DNA of 64,000 nt from Helicostylum pulchrum (GCA_025677825.1 JAIXMO010000024.1:1-64000), one strand, 5' to 3'. Positions 1-13,355 are shown, counted from the first letter of the stretch. Notes: generated by a model from the letters alone, not told the origin. A program made the numbers and translations.

Positions 1-99
1 TATAGCTTGTATATATCATTCGTATATGCCGCTTTTCTCATAACCTAAAAAAGAAAAGAAATAAGAAAAAACCGGAATTTCAATTGACCTCAAACTTAC

Positions 100-201
100 T
101 GTAGTAATATTTTGATTAATGCTTCCAACGTTGTTTACAAGATCAGCAAATTTCTTAGAAGAGGACGAAGAAGCTGACGAGGAGGTTGAGGATTGTTCCA
201 A
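100..201 (-). CDS. 5' part of an unknown gene leaving the left edge (partial)
   Basis: A coding-like stretch on the minus strand reads into a serine-rich segment followed by the peptide KKFADLVNNVGSINQNITT, and ends at a clear splice donor (GTAAGT beginning at 99). The next exon lies beyond the left edge. There is no ATG in this frame. The ATG at 239 is in another frame and soon reaches a stop, so the true start is probably in an upstream exon. I do not recognise the protein. The serine tract suggests a flexible N-terminal part. Confidence 0.3.
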
Positions 202-578
202 AGGGCTTGCTTACGTATTCTCTTGAGAAACTTGTGCATTGTTAAGGAATCGAAGGAACAGTTTTAAAAATAAATAAATGTCGTCATTTTCTATCACTCT
301 TAATACCTTCACTTCTTACATGAGTTCATTTCTAGGCTTGACTGAAGTTTTTCGTTTCATAGGCATCTTTGATAGGCACATACTGCTGAATATAATAAGC
401 TAACGTGTTTACTATATTCCATTCTTTTGCTGCTGTACGCGTAAAGCAGTCATGACACTTGAGTTTCATCCCTACTAGCTTTCTTAGATTCTGCTTGTCT
501 TTCTTCCGACATTTGTTCTTTTAAGTAAGAGAAAGAAAGAAGTAAGTTAATTCTTGGCAGAAAAGAAGAGGAATTCTT

Positions 579-993
579 GGTACACGTTCAGAAAGAAAGC
601 GCGACGTATCGCTTTTTACTTACTTTTATAAAGTGCCAAAAAAATAAAAAAAAAGTCTGATATCTGTACGCTATTATGGTAGGGTGGACCGCGTTTGAGC
701 GTTTTGTAGCAAGCGCTCTTTTGCATGGTGGTTGCTTTAAGAAGAACAGTATCATTTTGTACGAATATAAAATAAAAAATGTATGTAAAAGAAAGAAAAA
801 ATAATTAAAAAAAAGATAAAATAAATAATTATTAGACTGATAAAATAGCGGTATCTATTTGCTCATGCAATCTATTCAATCGTTTATATATAGGTACACG
901 TCTACAAATTTATTGTTACAACTTATTTAACAAACCTGAAATGACTCATGCGTCACATATTTTTTGCCTGAACGTGTAAAGAGAACGTGTAAC
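579..993. mobile_element. MITE-like inverted-repeat element, family A, copy 1
   Basis: Non-coding element of about 415 bp. It begins TTGGTACACGTTCAG and ends with the inverse GAACGTGTAAC, so it has terminal inverted repeats of about 11-14 bp. The interior matches the element at 37758-38135 almost throughout, including GTAGCAAGCGCTCTTTTGCA and AACAGTATCATTTTGTACG. There is no ORF of note inside, so it looks like a non-autonomous DNA transposon. Diverged pieces of the same family occur at 8612-8662, 17410-17450 and 58520-58960. Confidence 0.75.
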
Positions 994-1106
994 CTCAGTT
1001 TTTTTATGTTTATATGACGTTATGTCCTTTAACCTCAGTTTTGTTTTCTCTCTCTCCCGCGCCCCTCTTCTTTTATATATAAAAAATAGCAAGGAAATAA
1101 TAAGAA

Positions 1107-1311
1107 TGTTCTTTTGGTCAACACCAGAAACTAGAGTTACGCCTTCACTTCGAGATAAAACTTCAACAGTGGCAACTGAACAAGATCCTCTCATCTCGAT
1201 TGAAAGCTGTCTACAATACAATTCGACAGGCTCTTCTGGATCTTCACAAAAAAACATTGCTGGTAAGTTTTCCACTTCAAAAAATAAAAAGTATTGTTAT
1301 TCTGCTGCATA
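1107..1311 (+). CDS. Short candidate ORF or alternative 5' exon upstream of the aquaporin
   Basis: An ATG at 1107 (context AAGAATG) opens a frame with protein-like composition (MFFWSTPETRVTPSLR onwards), rich in Ser/Thr. A possible donor GTAAGT lies at 1263. It might be an alternative first exon of the downstream aquaglyceroporin, but no convincing acceptor joins it in frame, and the aquaporin has its own good ATG at 1514. It may also be a chance ORF. Low confidence. Confidence 0.2.
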
Positions 1312-1513
1312 AAAAATCCTTTTACCTACCTACTTTACCTATCGGTTCTGTTCGTAAATCACTTGTATTTAGACCTATTTAATTCCACCTTTTTTTATTT
1401 TTAAAAAAAAAGCATTTTCATTCCTTTATCTCTCTCTTTCTCTTTCTCTTTCTTTTCATTTCTATTGAAAGTCATTCATTTTACCCACCTTAAATTAAAC
1501 ATCTGCATAAATC

Positions 1514-2767
1514 ATGTCATCTACGCGCTCCTCCATTACTGCAGTTCCGTCTATATCCTATCATCACCACCACATTTACCTTTCAGACAGCGATAACAAT
1601 TCAATTGAAAAAACTCCATCTAACCCACTAACCTTTTATGTTAATAATGATACAGAAGATCTTATTACCACCTCTCGTAAAACATGTTATGGCAATCTTA
1701 TAGCGAGCTTGAGATCTTTCAGAGTCAAGGTACACATAGTCACACACACATATATATATATATATGTATATACCTTGTAACCATTTTATTATTTTGCATT
1801 AAATCTTGTCATTTAAAAATCTTTGTAGCACAGAGAATTTTTGGCCGAATTTATTGGAACCATGATTTTGATTTTATTAACCTGTGGTATATCAGCAGAA
1901 GAGACATTGCATATCGGTCCTCATAGATCATGGTTAACAGTTTCATTTGGGTCCGGTAAATACAGAAGAAATAAAATTTAAAGTGTCATAGTATTCATCA
2001 TATTCATCATCGGAAAAACATCATTATTAGGTCTTTCGGTACTTGTTGCTGTTTGTATAGCCGGTCATGTATCTGTAAGTATTTATTACAATAACTTGTC
2101 ATTTCTTTTTGTCTGTAAATGACTATAATTAGAAAAAGAATTATAATATAATTATAGTCTCTTTATTTCTGCCCCTGACGATCTTTTTTTTTCTATACAA
2201 TAGGGCGCTCATATTAACCCAGCTGTTACAGTTACTTTTTGGGCCTTTAGTGGATTCCCAACCCGCAAAGTCCCCGTTTATATCTTGGCACAACTTTTAG
2301 GAGCATTTACCGGTGCAGCTCTACTCTATTCGATTATCGAACCAGCCATTACACAATTTGATGACGGAGCCCGTCAAATCTTAGGTGAATTCGGTACAGC
2401 CGGTATATTCGGGACATATCCACCACTATACGTTGGTATTGGTTCTGCCATTGCATCAGAAGTAATTGGAACCGCATTATTATTGTTGATTATTATGGTT
2501 TCTGGACATCCTAATAATATCCCGTTCCGAACCGCTCAAGGACTTATGATTGCAGCAGGTGTAATGACAATTTGCTTGGGTCTGGGCTATACATCTGGAT
2601 TTTCTATCAACCCTGCTCGAGATCTGGGGCCTCGGTCCTTTACTGCAATTGCAGGTTGGGGTATGGATGTGTTTACAGTGCATGATTATTACTCGTTAGT
2701 TCCTATGCTTGCTCCTATTTTAGGAGGGTTAATTGGTGGACTTATCTTTACTGTTTTTATCGATTAA
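1514..2767 (+). CDS. Aquaglyceroporin (MIP family channel)
   Basis: Membrane channel for glycerol and water, about 316 residues from four exons (1514-1729, 1829-1955, 2031-2074, 2204-2767), all with GT-AG borders and consistent phases. The N-terminal 70 residues are hydrophilic with a His run and are probably cytosolic. The first membrane segment starts at HREFLAEFIGTMIL. The first NPA box is GAHINPAVT (Asn near 134) and the second is SINPARDLGPR (Asn near 265). Asp after NPAR is typical of the glycerol-conducting branch rather than strict aquaporins. Several further hydrophobic segments give the expected six-helix plan, and the C-tail is very short. Start chosen at the ATG after AAATC; a longer N-terminus through an upstream exon cannot be excluded. 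Confidence 0.92.
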
Positions 2768-2927
2768 TAATAAAATAAAATCATTCAGCATTTTCTTCTT
2801 CAACAAAAAGTGACCGTAGTTTGAAGAACTCACATTTATTGGTAAAAGACCAGTCACTGGTTTTTTTTTTAAAGAAAAACCTGTCTTTTTTTTCTTTATT
2901 TTCTTTCTTGTCGAAACACTTTTAAAA

Positions 2928-4973
<2,046 letters not shown>

Positions 4974-5671
4974 ATTTATTTGATAGCCAATAAAAAAGAG
5001 AATTTTGTATGATACTACTTGCTTGTACTTAAGAAATCGAATCGTTTCAATTCTAATCATATTAAATTCATACGATCGATCCGAAAAGTATGATGTACTT
5101 AGTTTTCCTAAGTTATCCCTTTATTATTCCTCTCTGATCAACTACCATATGTTTTATAACATCTTTTGGAGAACAACAGACCTTGGATTAACTGCTGATA
5201 TTTCATTACCTTTAGCATATAAACTCTATTTTGTTTTATTCTTTGTGAATCTATTTCTTGTTCACCACTCTCTTTTAACTGAGACAAGTCCCGTTGTAAC
5301 TATACATCGCTTTGACTCATACTTTAATAAAGACTAGTCGTTGAATAACGTTTTCTACAAATAAATAAATAACCAAAGTCTTAATTCAGTTGACTACTAA
5401 ACAGTCTGGTGCTCACTACTCTTACTATTAATAATCTCCCCCGAACCTTCACACTTTTTACTTTAAGCTGTATCACTATTTAATCAGCGTTTTATTTCCA
5501 GTGAACAAAGTTGTACCATGTCCTGCAATTTTGGAATCGATAATTAAAACACAGTGCATTGTACTATTCTCATTGGTTACTCAAAAAGGTACCTTGTGGG
5601 AGAGAAAAAGCGCTTTCCTTTTCTTATTTTCTTTCTTTTCTTCTTTTGTTACTACATAAAAATAAAATAAT
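4974..5671. other. Intergenic spacer between RCM1 and VPS27
   Basis: It contains the 3' flank of RCM1 and the upstream region of VPS27, with a pyrimidine-rich tract just before the VPS27 ATG. A 110-residue open frame (5005-5337, +) starts soon after the RCM1 stop. It has no recognisable domain and an odd composition, so I treat it as probably fortuitous. No other structure was seen. Confidence 0.5.
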
Positions 5672-8092
5672 ATGGGTACTTTTTGGTGGGGACAAAGTGC
5701 TTTAGACGAGTTAATTGGTAACATATATATACACTTTAGGTGCACTATACACTTTTATTTTTACTAATATTTTTTTCTTACAGAAAAGGCTACTTCCGAA
5801 CTATTACCAGCTGGTCAAGTTGACCTAGCTCTCCATCTCGAAATTAGTGATCAAATAAGAAGCAAAAAAGTAAACCCTAAAGACGCCATGAAAGCATTAA
5901 AGCAACGTCTTGGGCATAAAAATCCCAACGTTATACTTGCTACTTTATCTGTAAGTATACTTAAAAAGAAAAACTAACTACGCCGTGCCAAGACTTTTCT
6001 AAAAAAAAATACATGTATATTTAGTTAGTAGATACTTGCGTGAAGAATAGTGGTAGTAGTTTTGTAAAAGAAGTAGCTACTAGGGATTTTATGGAAGAAA
6101 TTACTCACTTGATAAAAGTACCTGTAAATTTGTGTTCATATTTTGTGTGTGTGTGTGTGGTCAGAAAGAATTTTTTATTAACTAATACGTGTATATAGAC
6201 TGGATGTAATCAAGACGTGAAACAAAAAGTATTATATCTTATTCAAGTATGGGGAATTGCTTCCAAAGGAAACTCTTCGTTAAGTTATATATCTGGAACT
6301 TATAGCTTATTACGTGCCGAAGGATATATTTTTCCACCAATAACCGAAAAAATAGATTCAATTTTGTTAGAAACGGCTGTGGTAAGACCCCCAAAAAAAA
6401 AGCTGTCTTTTTTTCTTTCTTTCTTTCTAAGAACTTTTTATTAAAAAGGCCCCTGAATGGACTGATTCAGATTGTTGTGAACGTTGTAGAACGCCATTTA
6501 CATTGACCAATAGAAAGGTATTATACATAGATGCCATTTTTTTTATTTTATTATAACCTCCTTTAAATCTTATTTATATATATATAGCATCATTGCAGAC
6601 AATGTGGTGCCACATTTTGTCAACAATGCTCATCAAAGAACATTCCATTACCGCACCTTGGTATCAATGACACCGTACGTGTATGTGACGGTTGTTACAT
6701 TAAAGTAAAACTATCCAAAGTAGCCGATAAAGACGCAATGCCAAATTTACTCGGTACATCAGCTTCCATCTCTTCTTCATTAACACCAGCATACACGCCT
6801 TCTATAAAGATCAAAACTGCTGAAACCGTAACAACTGCTACTGCAACCATGACAACTACTCCTCCTCCTCCTCCCCCTGACGACCAATTCGAAGACGATT
6901 TAAAAAAAGCAATCGAGATCTCCTTAAAAGAATCAGAGCAACAAAAGAAAATAGCGTCTTATAACATTAAAAAGGATCCAGTTATTGTAAAAAAGACAAA
7001 GGAGGAAGAAGAGGAAGAAGAGAATCTTGCCGTTGCAATTGCTGCTTCCTTAAAGGATATGGAGATCGGTAGCGCGATTCAATCTCGTACTTTTAACAGT
7101 AATGAATTATCTTCAATTGACATGGAAAACATTCAATTGTTTTCTACTTTAATACAACGTGTAAGATCAATGGGTGGTGATATATCCGGCGACTCTCAAA
7201 TCAATAAATTGTATACTCAAATTGGTGCTCTTCAACCCAAGTTAGTGAAAACGCTAGACGACACCAGTCAAAAGCATGGTAATAATACCCTCGTCCTCCT
7301 TTTACTAGATTATATCGTACTAACCATTTTTTTTTTTTTTTTTTTTTTTTGATAGATAATTTTGTACAATTACATGAAAAATTAAATAAAGCTGTCAAAG
7401 CTTACGACAATTTATTGGAACAAAGACTATCAAACGCTACACACCGTGCCAGTGTACCTTACACTCCTTATTATGGTACGTACAATACGCCATCTACCAA
7501 CCCGCCTTATAACCAAGCGCCGTCATATACCCTCCCTGCAGCCGTTTCTTCTACACCACAACCCGATATGTTATACCAGTCGAACTACTCGCAGTATCCT
7601 ACCGCATCTGTTACACCACACCCATACAATGCCATCCCTAGTACACTGCAGCAATACAATGTAGTACCTAATACACCACAGCAATACAATGCCATACCTA
7701 GTACGCCACAGCAGTACAATGACATACCTAGTACACCAGTTCAACAACATTATACAGCCGACAGAACAGCTCAACTTCCATACACTTCTACGCCTATTCA
7801 ACCTTATACGCAACCGTACACTATTAGTACACCACCTTATACGCAACCTAGTACTACTGGTACACCTATCACATCTACTCAACAATTTCCAGTGACTCCT
7901 ATAACTCCAGTTTCCTCAACTACTCTACAACCATCTCAACCACAATACACTTCTTATCAACCACAATTCCCGTCTGTTCCAACTACGGCTCCTGAATATT
8001 ATAACAATCAACCAAATTATTATAACAATCAACAACAACAACAGCAGCAGCAAAAGCAACCTGTTGAAGAGGCTCCTCTTATTGAACTTTAA
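5672..8092 (+). CDS. VPS27: Vps27/HRS-like ESCRT-0 subunit (VHS-FYVE-UIM)
   Basis: Endosomal sorting protein that gathers ubiquitinated cargo on PI3P membranes and recruits ESCRT-I and clathrin. Spliced protein of about 660 residues. VHS domain about 1-150 (starts [19 protein letters not shown]). FYVE zinc finger about 165-225 with WTDSD, RKHHCRQCG and RVCDGC. Two ubiquitin-interacting motifs near 289-305 ([15 protein letters not shown]) and 328-343 ([15 protein letters not shown]). A helical segment follows ([17 protein letters not shown]). The C-terminal 200 residues are Pro/Thr/Gln/Tyr-rich with a 10-residue tandem repeat carrying PSTP, then a poly-Gln run, and end in APLIEL, a clathrin-box-like terminus. 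The long T-run at 7328-7350 is the polypyrimidine tract of the last intron. The start ATG follows a TATA-rich, pyrimidine-rich leader. Confidence 0.95.
7633..7740 (+). repeat. 30-bp coding tandem repeat in VPS27
   Basis: Roughly four units of 30 bp encode the decapeptide pattern [10 protein letters not shown] (variants [30 protein letters not shown]). Units differ by few bases, so they are recent or homogenised. The repeated PSTP fits the P-[ST]-x-P late-domain type used to bind the ESCRT-I UEV domain. Confidence 0.8.
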
Positions 8093-8149
8093 AATAAATA
8101 AAAAACATATAAATGGCCCGCTCCCCTTTTTTTTTTAAATGTTAAAGTG

Positions 8150-8560
8150 CGCTAGTAAAATACAAAGTAGGTTTGGTTAGACTCCTTTTATAGTAACCTT
8201 GATTAATACAGTAGTTCTTGAGTAGCATTGTTGGTAAAAGACCAATCACTCGCTATTACAGAATTGCTAGTGGTACATATGAGTAAATATAGACTCTGTA
8301 TTTTATCAAAAGTAATAAAATTAATCATAAATAATCTCTTTTCTTTCTCTTTTTCTTTTTCGCTGTGTATACCAGTAAGTAATTTTTTTTCTTATGTACA
8401 TCTTTATATCTTATATCGATTATTCCGCTTTTTTCTAGTGCTTTTGTTTTCCGTACAAAAGGATACTGTTCTTCTTCTAGCGGTAGCCGTGCATATGAGA
8501 ACTTGCTACAAGCCCTCAAATGTGGCCCAGCACGATTATGATAGCGTATAGATATCAAGT
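8150..8560 (+). repeat. Decayed 5' gene block, shared architecture with 13.1-13.35 kb
   Basis: A pyrimidine-rich stretch (CTTTCTCTTTTTCTTTTTCG) is followed by TGTATACCAGTAAGTAA, then an AT-rich intron-like stretch with CTTATGTACATC, and an acceptor-like CTAG before TGCTTTTGTTTTC. The block at 13131-13355 has the same order and much the same sequence. The short upstream motif GGTAAAAGACCA-TCACT also occurs at 2839. It looks like the promoter, first exon and first intron of a duplicated gene family whose bodies have decayed. Confidence 0.5.
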
Positions 8561-8611
8561 TGCTTTTTTAAAAAAACTCTTTATAAAGGTAAGTAAAGGT
8601 AAAATACAACA

Positions 8612-8662
8612 CATTTTTTTCTGAGCGTGTAAATAGAACGCGTACTAAGAAACTTCCCATAT
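8612..8662. repeat. Terminal fragment of inverted-repeat family A
   Basis: The segment CTGAGCGTGTAAATAGAACG with its flanks matches the right end of the 579-993 and 37758-38135 elements (CTGAACGTGTAACTAGAACG). The rest of the element is not recognisable here. Confidence 0.55.
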
Positions 8663-8805
8663 AATATTATATAGCACAAAAAAAGGTATTCTTGGAACAA
8701 CTCAAAAGAAAAAGCCAATATCAGCAGCCCTCCCAAAAGGTTCTCAAAACGCTGGTCGCTGCAAGCGGCTAGTAAATATATACATGCTTTCCCGCGAAGG
8801 GATGC

Positions 8806-9577
8806 GTGAAAAGAAAGGAAGTCGTGTTATTGACAAATATCATGGTCGAAACGTTTCCCTTATTTATTACAAGCATTCCCTTATGTATTACAAATAAATT
8901 ATCCACAGCAATAGTGACAGAATACATCGTCAACGAAAAAATTAGAAGCATATTCTTTTTTACCCAGTTATGCCTCTGTATTTTTGTTTTAATTGAAAAA
9001 GATTTCACTTCCGTTGTTGACGAAGCTATTTCAATGGTTTCCCCAAAAGAACTTACTCATTTCTTTGTTATAAACGGTATGATATACAATCTACATGTAT
9101 CTATATATTAAAAATATTAAACTAGAGCTTACTTAAATATATTTATACTTAGCTAAAAAACGTTTACGTATGAAGGAACTTGAAGATAAGTTGTCTGTCC
9201 GTGCAAGACAACTTCGAAGTTACGTAAACGAGTGTGAAACGCTGAAAGATGCTTTTGTAAAAATCAAAGAAAAATAAAATGCGCTGGAAGAAGAATTGAT
9301 CCTTGCTAAAGGTCGTTCTAAACAATCTGACAGCTCTGTCATTTTTCTGTTTAAAGCTATCAACGACTTAAGTGTCACAAAAACTAGTTTTTATCAAGTA
9401 ACTGATTTGAAGACAAGTATGTCAGCTATACCTGTCAAGCATGAGAATGATATGGCGAAAATGCTTCAAAAGCATTTTGTTACAATCACCAAGCTAAAAA
9501 AAGGGAATGCTACTCTTATAGCCAAACTCAGTGATGAGTTTGTGTTTGTTTGTTTAAATAAATCCTTTCTTTGTTAA
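8806..9577 (+). pseudogene. Decayed coiled-coil / bZIP-like gene
   Basis: Protein-like reading frames run from about 8806 across an intron near 9076-9152 into a basic, heptad-rich stretch (KKRLRMKELEDKLSVRARQL). The frame meets an in-frame TAA at 9275-9277 and then continues in the same frame as NALEEELILAKGRSKQS to a stop at 9575-9577. The basic segment plus leucine heptads is bZIP-like, but no canonical DNA-contact signature can be confirmed. A single stop in an otherwise open frame suggests recent inactivation, although an unrecognised intron is possible. The region 13463-13910 shows a similar basic-helical piece. Confidence 0.4.
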
Positions 9578-10057
9578 TAAAATGTATATAATATAAATGT
9601 ATTTTTGTGTAGTAAATACAACATCTGTTATAAAACGTAATACACGTCATTTTAACTGTGGGTATATGAGTGTCGAAGATAGATTATTTTTTTTTACATC
9701 ACAGCAACTTACGATATTCATGCAATCAAAATATAGCAGAGCAAAAATTTGTTGACCAAACTTGAGTATTTAATTGTAATAATAAGTCCATGGTGTCAGT
9801 GTACTCGCGTACACACCCTGCAATGTCATTTGGAAAGGAGAAGAAGGACCACTACCATTCACTAGAACATCGCCGTAACAAATATGGTCGTCTCGTTTGA
9901 CACTTTAGATCTTTACACTGGTAAGATTTTTAATTATGCTAAAAAAATCTGGTTGAAATGTAGTTACACCGAGACCGTATTCATTTGGTAGTCTGTTAAA
10001 AGAGGTTAAAAAAATATGTAAACCAAAAACGGGTTCTTTTTACTTCTTTTAATAAAA
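9578..10057. other. Non-coding spacer in accessory island
   Basis: AT-rich. It contains a small palindromic stretch near 9796 (GTGTACTCGCGTACAC) and a 36-codon open frame at 9790-9900 without recognisable similarity. Nothing else can be supported. Confidence 0.4.
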
Positions 10058-11330
10058 ATGTCTGGATACGAAACGGCTGGAACTGAAGGCATACCATTGT
10101 CGCAAGCAAATATTTATATTTCTCCTTTAAATCGTTATATGAACAAAAAGGCAAAAGGTTTAAATGGTGATTCTATACAAAAGCTTGTTCAATCATCTTG
10201 TATAAATTTAATTAACGAAGAAGATCGTAACACTTTTGCTAGACTTTTACCTGAGCCGACCTATCACTCAATAGTTAGAGAACGTATAAAAAAAAGAAAT
10301 TTTTTACTGATTCTTTAAATGAATCTACAGCTGCCATGATTAATGCTTTATTTGATAAGCTTAGAGTCTTTCAGTTCGAGTATGTTAATACCTTTAAAAA
10401 ATGATCGAATGATTAATATTCATAATTTTATAGCAAAGAGGTAGATAAAATAATTGATTCCATTGACCAAGAAAAGGCAAAGCAGAAGAATAAAAAATCT
10501 GATGAGTACAACTTACTGTCAGTAATAGATATCGCGTTTTTTGTTTTTTTTTACTGCAGAGATTTGTACTTACATCAAATTTCTATAGCCTCAAGAACTT
10601 CCCTTTGTATAAAAGAGAAACAAAGTCGTCAAAATCTTGTCATTTGAGGTTATTTCAACAACTACTTGAGCCAATATTTATTAAAAACAGTGTATTAAGC
10701 AAAGATGGGAGTTCGATCTGTAGAGCAGTACAAAGAATGCAGATCATTCACGAAGCCGAAGTAGCAGACGGAAAGCATTCAGATCTTTTACTTGAGTCAA
10801 ATATAGAAGAAGCAGAAGAAGGAGAAGTAGAAAGTATCGAACTGTGCTCTATCGGATTTAAAAAACCCAACAAATATAAATCAGCTCTTCGTTGCCAACA
10901 GCACAAGAATATTAAAATTAACGCGTGTATTCTTAATGACATCTGTCTTCTGGTAAATGATCCCACTTTACCAATCGTGTATCTTGATTTCTCAGGAAGA
11001 AGTGCCTATATCGTCCAACTGTTCAGGTTCCAAGATTGCTTTGTTAGTCATGAAGTTGGAGATTTCATAATGATGAAAAGTTTGTTAGAGTTGGATCTTT
11101 TCAGACAATGTATCTTGAACCTTTATACTTGGAGACAATTCGTTGTCAACACGAACAACACTGTTTTATTAGCTCGTTTAACTCTAGAAAGCCAGTATTC
11201 GTTGGTTGATGTGAGCGACAACCGTGATGTCAAGTCTATTGTTTCGCCAAGCTACCGCGTAAAATCAATCAAAGTCGTTCTCTCTCCTTCAAAAGGCCCC
11301 AAAAGAACAAGAAGCACATTCGAGGAATAG
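10058..11330 (+). pseudogene. PD-(D/E)XK-like nuclease family member, probably inactive
   Basis: The first exon-like part (MSGYETAGTEGIPLSQANIY) leads, after a small frame change near 10290 and a possible intron at about 10380-10433, into helical sequence. The nuclease-like domain lies at 10605-11330: a helix, DGSSICRAVQ, DGKHSDLLLE, a Glu-rich insert, then ELCSIGFKK and QQHKNIKINACIL. The homologue at 56.6-57.2 kb has RRIDLILQ followed by ELCSVEFKK, the usual D...ExK core. Here the acidic residue of ExK is Gly, which should abolish metal-dependent cleavage. The C-terminal region is complete to a stop and ends in a basic tail (KGPKRTRSTFEE). Whether it is a pseudogene or a non-catalytic paralogue cannot be settled from sequence alone. 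Confidence 0.5.
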
Positions 11331-11814
11331 TTACTATATTGATTATATTACAATTTGATCTCTGTTTGGTTACTCTTGGTTGAAGTGGTCGAACTTTTTA
11401 TACTTTTTTTTAATAAATATCGAAAAAAAATTATCTGAATGTAGATGAGTTAGTGCATAGGTGCAAATATATTAAAATATCCACATGTTTCTTTAAATTA
11501 CTGTGTTTTCACTTCCTTCTTGGGCAATTAGATCTTTTAAAAATATGAAAAAAAAAGAATGACTAAAAATATTAATATTATTTCTTAACGTGCGTCTGGG
11601 TTAAAATGAGGCAAAATCTTAAATTTAAGCGGGGGAAATTTTTTGTTCATTTTTCAAAAGTTTTGACACCTTATTGACACTTTTTTTTATCTTTAAAATA
11701 TTATTCATCTGTAACTTAATTATGTTCTTAATAAAATATCGAGTTTAAAGAGGATTGAATCCCCCCAAAAAAAATAATGAACAACTTTTAAAAAAATAAA
11801 AGTTCAGCAGGTGG
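11331..11814. repeat. AT-rich spacer with a dispersed repeat
   Basis: The stretch from about 11590 to 11800 (GTGCGTCTGG, then AAAATATTATTCATC, then AACAACTTTT) resembles 12960-13110 in the same order. The GTGCGTCTGG motif also begins the repeats at 13365 and 17313. No gene was seen. Confidence 0.4.
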
Positions 11815-12566
11815 TTGGCAAAATACCACAGCGAAGCGGCAAGCACGTCTAGTACAAATATTGGATATAAATGTGATTTGATAGTAAGAGAAACTGTGGC
11901 TGATCATGAAAATTCTGATGAATATGGTGTAGGTGAAACTGCTACAAATACCCTCAATGCCAAAACTATTAAAGAAAAGGGTCTAAAATTACCTAAAGTG
12001 ATGAAGGACATGTTGGATAAATTGATTATTAGCAATTACAACATAATACGCAAATAAAAGAAGAAATATTGAATAAACAGCTCACCGACATGTAAAAGAC
12101 GAGAAACTTACAAATCCTGAGATGAAACGCAATGTCTATTGGTTTATCAGGAAGACACGTGAGTACTTGGAGTATTTATTTTTCGTCTATTTATGTAAAA
12201 ATGAAAATTTCTAACGTTACATGGATTTGCTTTTTTACTAGATGTAGACCGTTATTATTAGTATCATTATTCCTTAGTAATAATATGAAGATCGATTCTG
12301 CATACAAGACATACCGAGTATTGAGCGCTGAGGGAAACAGGAGTTTCTTTAATCCAAATGACACTGAACATTGGGATTTTTTAATTATTTTACGTCTACT
12401 CATAAAAATGTTAACAAATTCAAAAAATGCAAAAGTATCAGAGCCGACTATGGATGATCTTGATTGGATCAGACAAATAGAAGTTCCTGACCAAATTAAA
12501 GAATATGTTATACGTTTGAAAGAGGCCGTTGTAAAGTATTCAATATTAAAAAAGAAATATTTTTGA
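11815..12566 (+). pseudogene. Decayed gene with second nuclease-like family signature
   Basis: Frame 11815-12057 contains IGYKCDLIVRET, then EYGVGETA and KLPKVMKDMLDKLI. This spacing recalls the 'K-C-D-G-I-V-R ... E-x-G-x-x-E' proteins that are numerous in Mucorales, but that is a memory-based comparison. Coding-like sequence resumes at 12241-12566 (RPLLLVSLFLSNNMKID to a stop), separated by stops and a possible intron. A further in-frame fragment lies near 12655-12760. The parts do not form one open frame, so I call it decayed. Confidence 0.35.
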
Positions 12567-13084
12567 TGTACTTATTTGAGTATTACTATTATCTAGCCTG
12601 ACAAAGAGAGTATAAAGGCAAAAAATTCCAAAAGAATTTCATAAATAACCTTGGAGTTTAAGATATGCGGAAGAAGGTCCAGCATACGAGCTTCGGTCAG
12701 AAAGCCGTCTCGAGGTTAAACCAAAAGTCGTGAATTTTTACTGGCTTATGAAAGTAAATGTTAAACAAAATATATTTTTTAACTTAAGTACAGATTAGCT
12801 AATAATTTGTTATTCTCACTGGTGCGTTTTAGAAGAATATATTAACAATGTATATGCTCTTGACGCTGAGCATAAATAAATGCTTACAAAGTTCAGATTT
12901 TCTTCTTTCCCGCCATACAACCTTTCTACCATCATCAATCTTAGTATCATGAAGCTAACCGAGGAGGAGGATAAGACGGAGGATGTTCAAACTCGGCCCC
13001 TTTTACAAATAATTTTCTTAAAATATTATCATCGATAGCTTAATGGTGTTATAAATAAAAATACACAGTTTAAAAAAAAGATGA

Positions 13085-13355
13085 ACAGCTTTTAACTAAT
13101 CGGGCGGTTGTAACATTTACGTAAGAGTGATTAAATAGATCACATGAGAAAATAAGCCCCGTATTTTATGGTAAACAATGACCCTCAACCTTTTTTTTTT
13201 TTAGATTAATCACTTTCTCTTTTTCATTTTTTATTAACTATGTATGCCAGTAAGTATCTTATATGTTCATCTTTTTAAACGAGAGCTTATAACTTATATT
13301 ATTTTATTACTTTAGCATTTTTGTTTTCTTTATACCTTAACAAACGGATCCATCC
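13085..13355 (+). repeat. Second copy of the shared 5' gene block
   Basis: It has the same order of elements as 8150-8560: pyrimidine tract, ATGTATGCCAGTAAGTATC, a short AT-rich intron with TTATATGTTCATC, an acceptor TTTAG and GCATTTTTGTTTTC. The conserved donor suggests an ancestral first exon of only a few codons. Confidence 0.45.

Noticed and set aside
946..1275. Minus-strand 109-codon frame
   Set aside because: Runs through the MITE end and low-complexity leader, and lies opposite a more plausible plus-strand frame; no domain.
5005..5337. 110-codon frame after RCM1
   Set aside because: No domain, no splice or promoter support, lies in the expected 3' flank; listed only within the spacer.
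7571..7885. Open frame opposite the VPS27 repeat region
   Set aside because: Shadow frame created by the tandem repeat and Pro/Thr/Gln codons.
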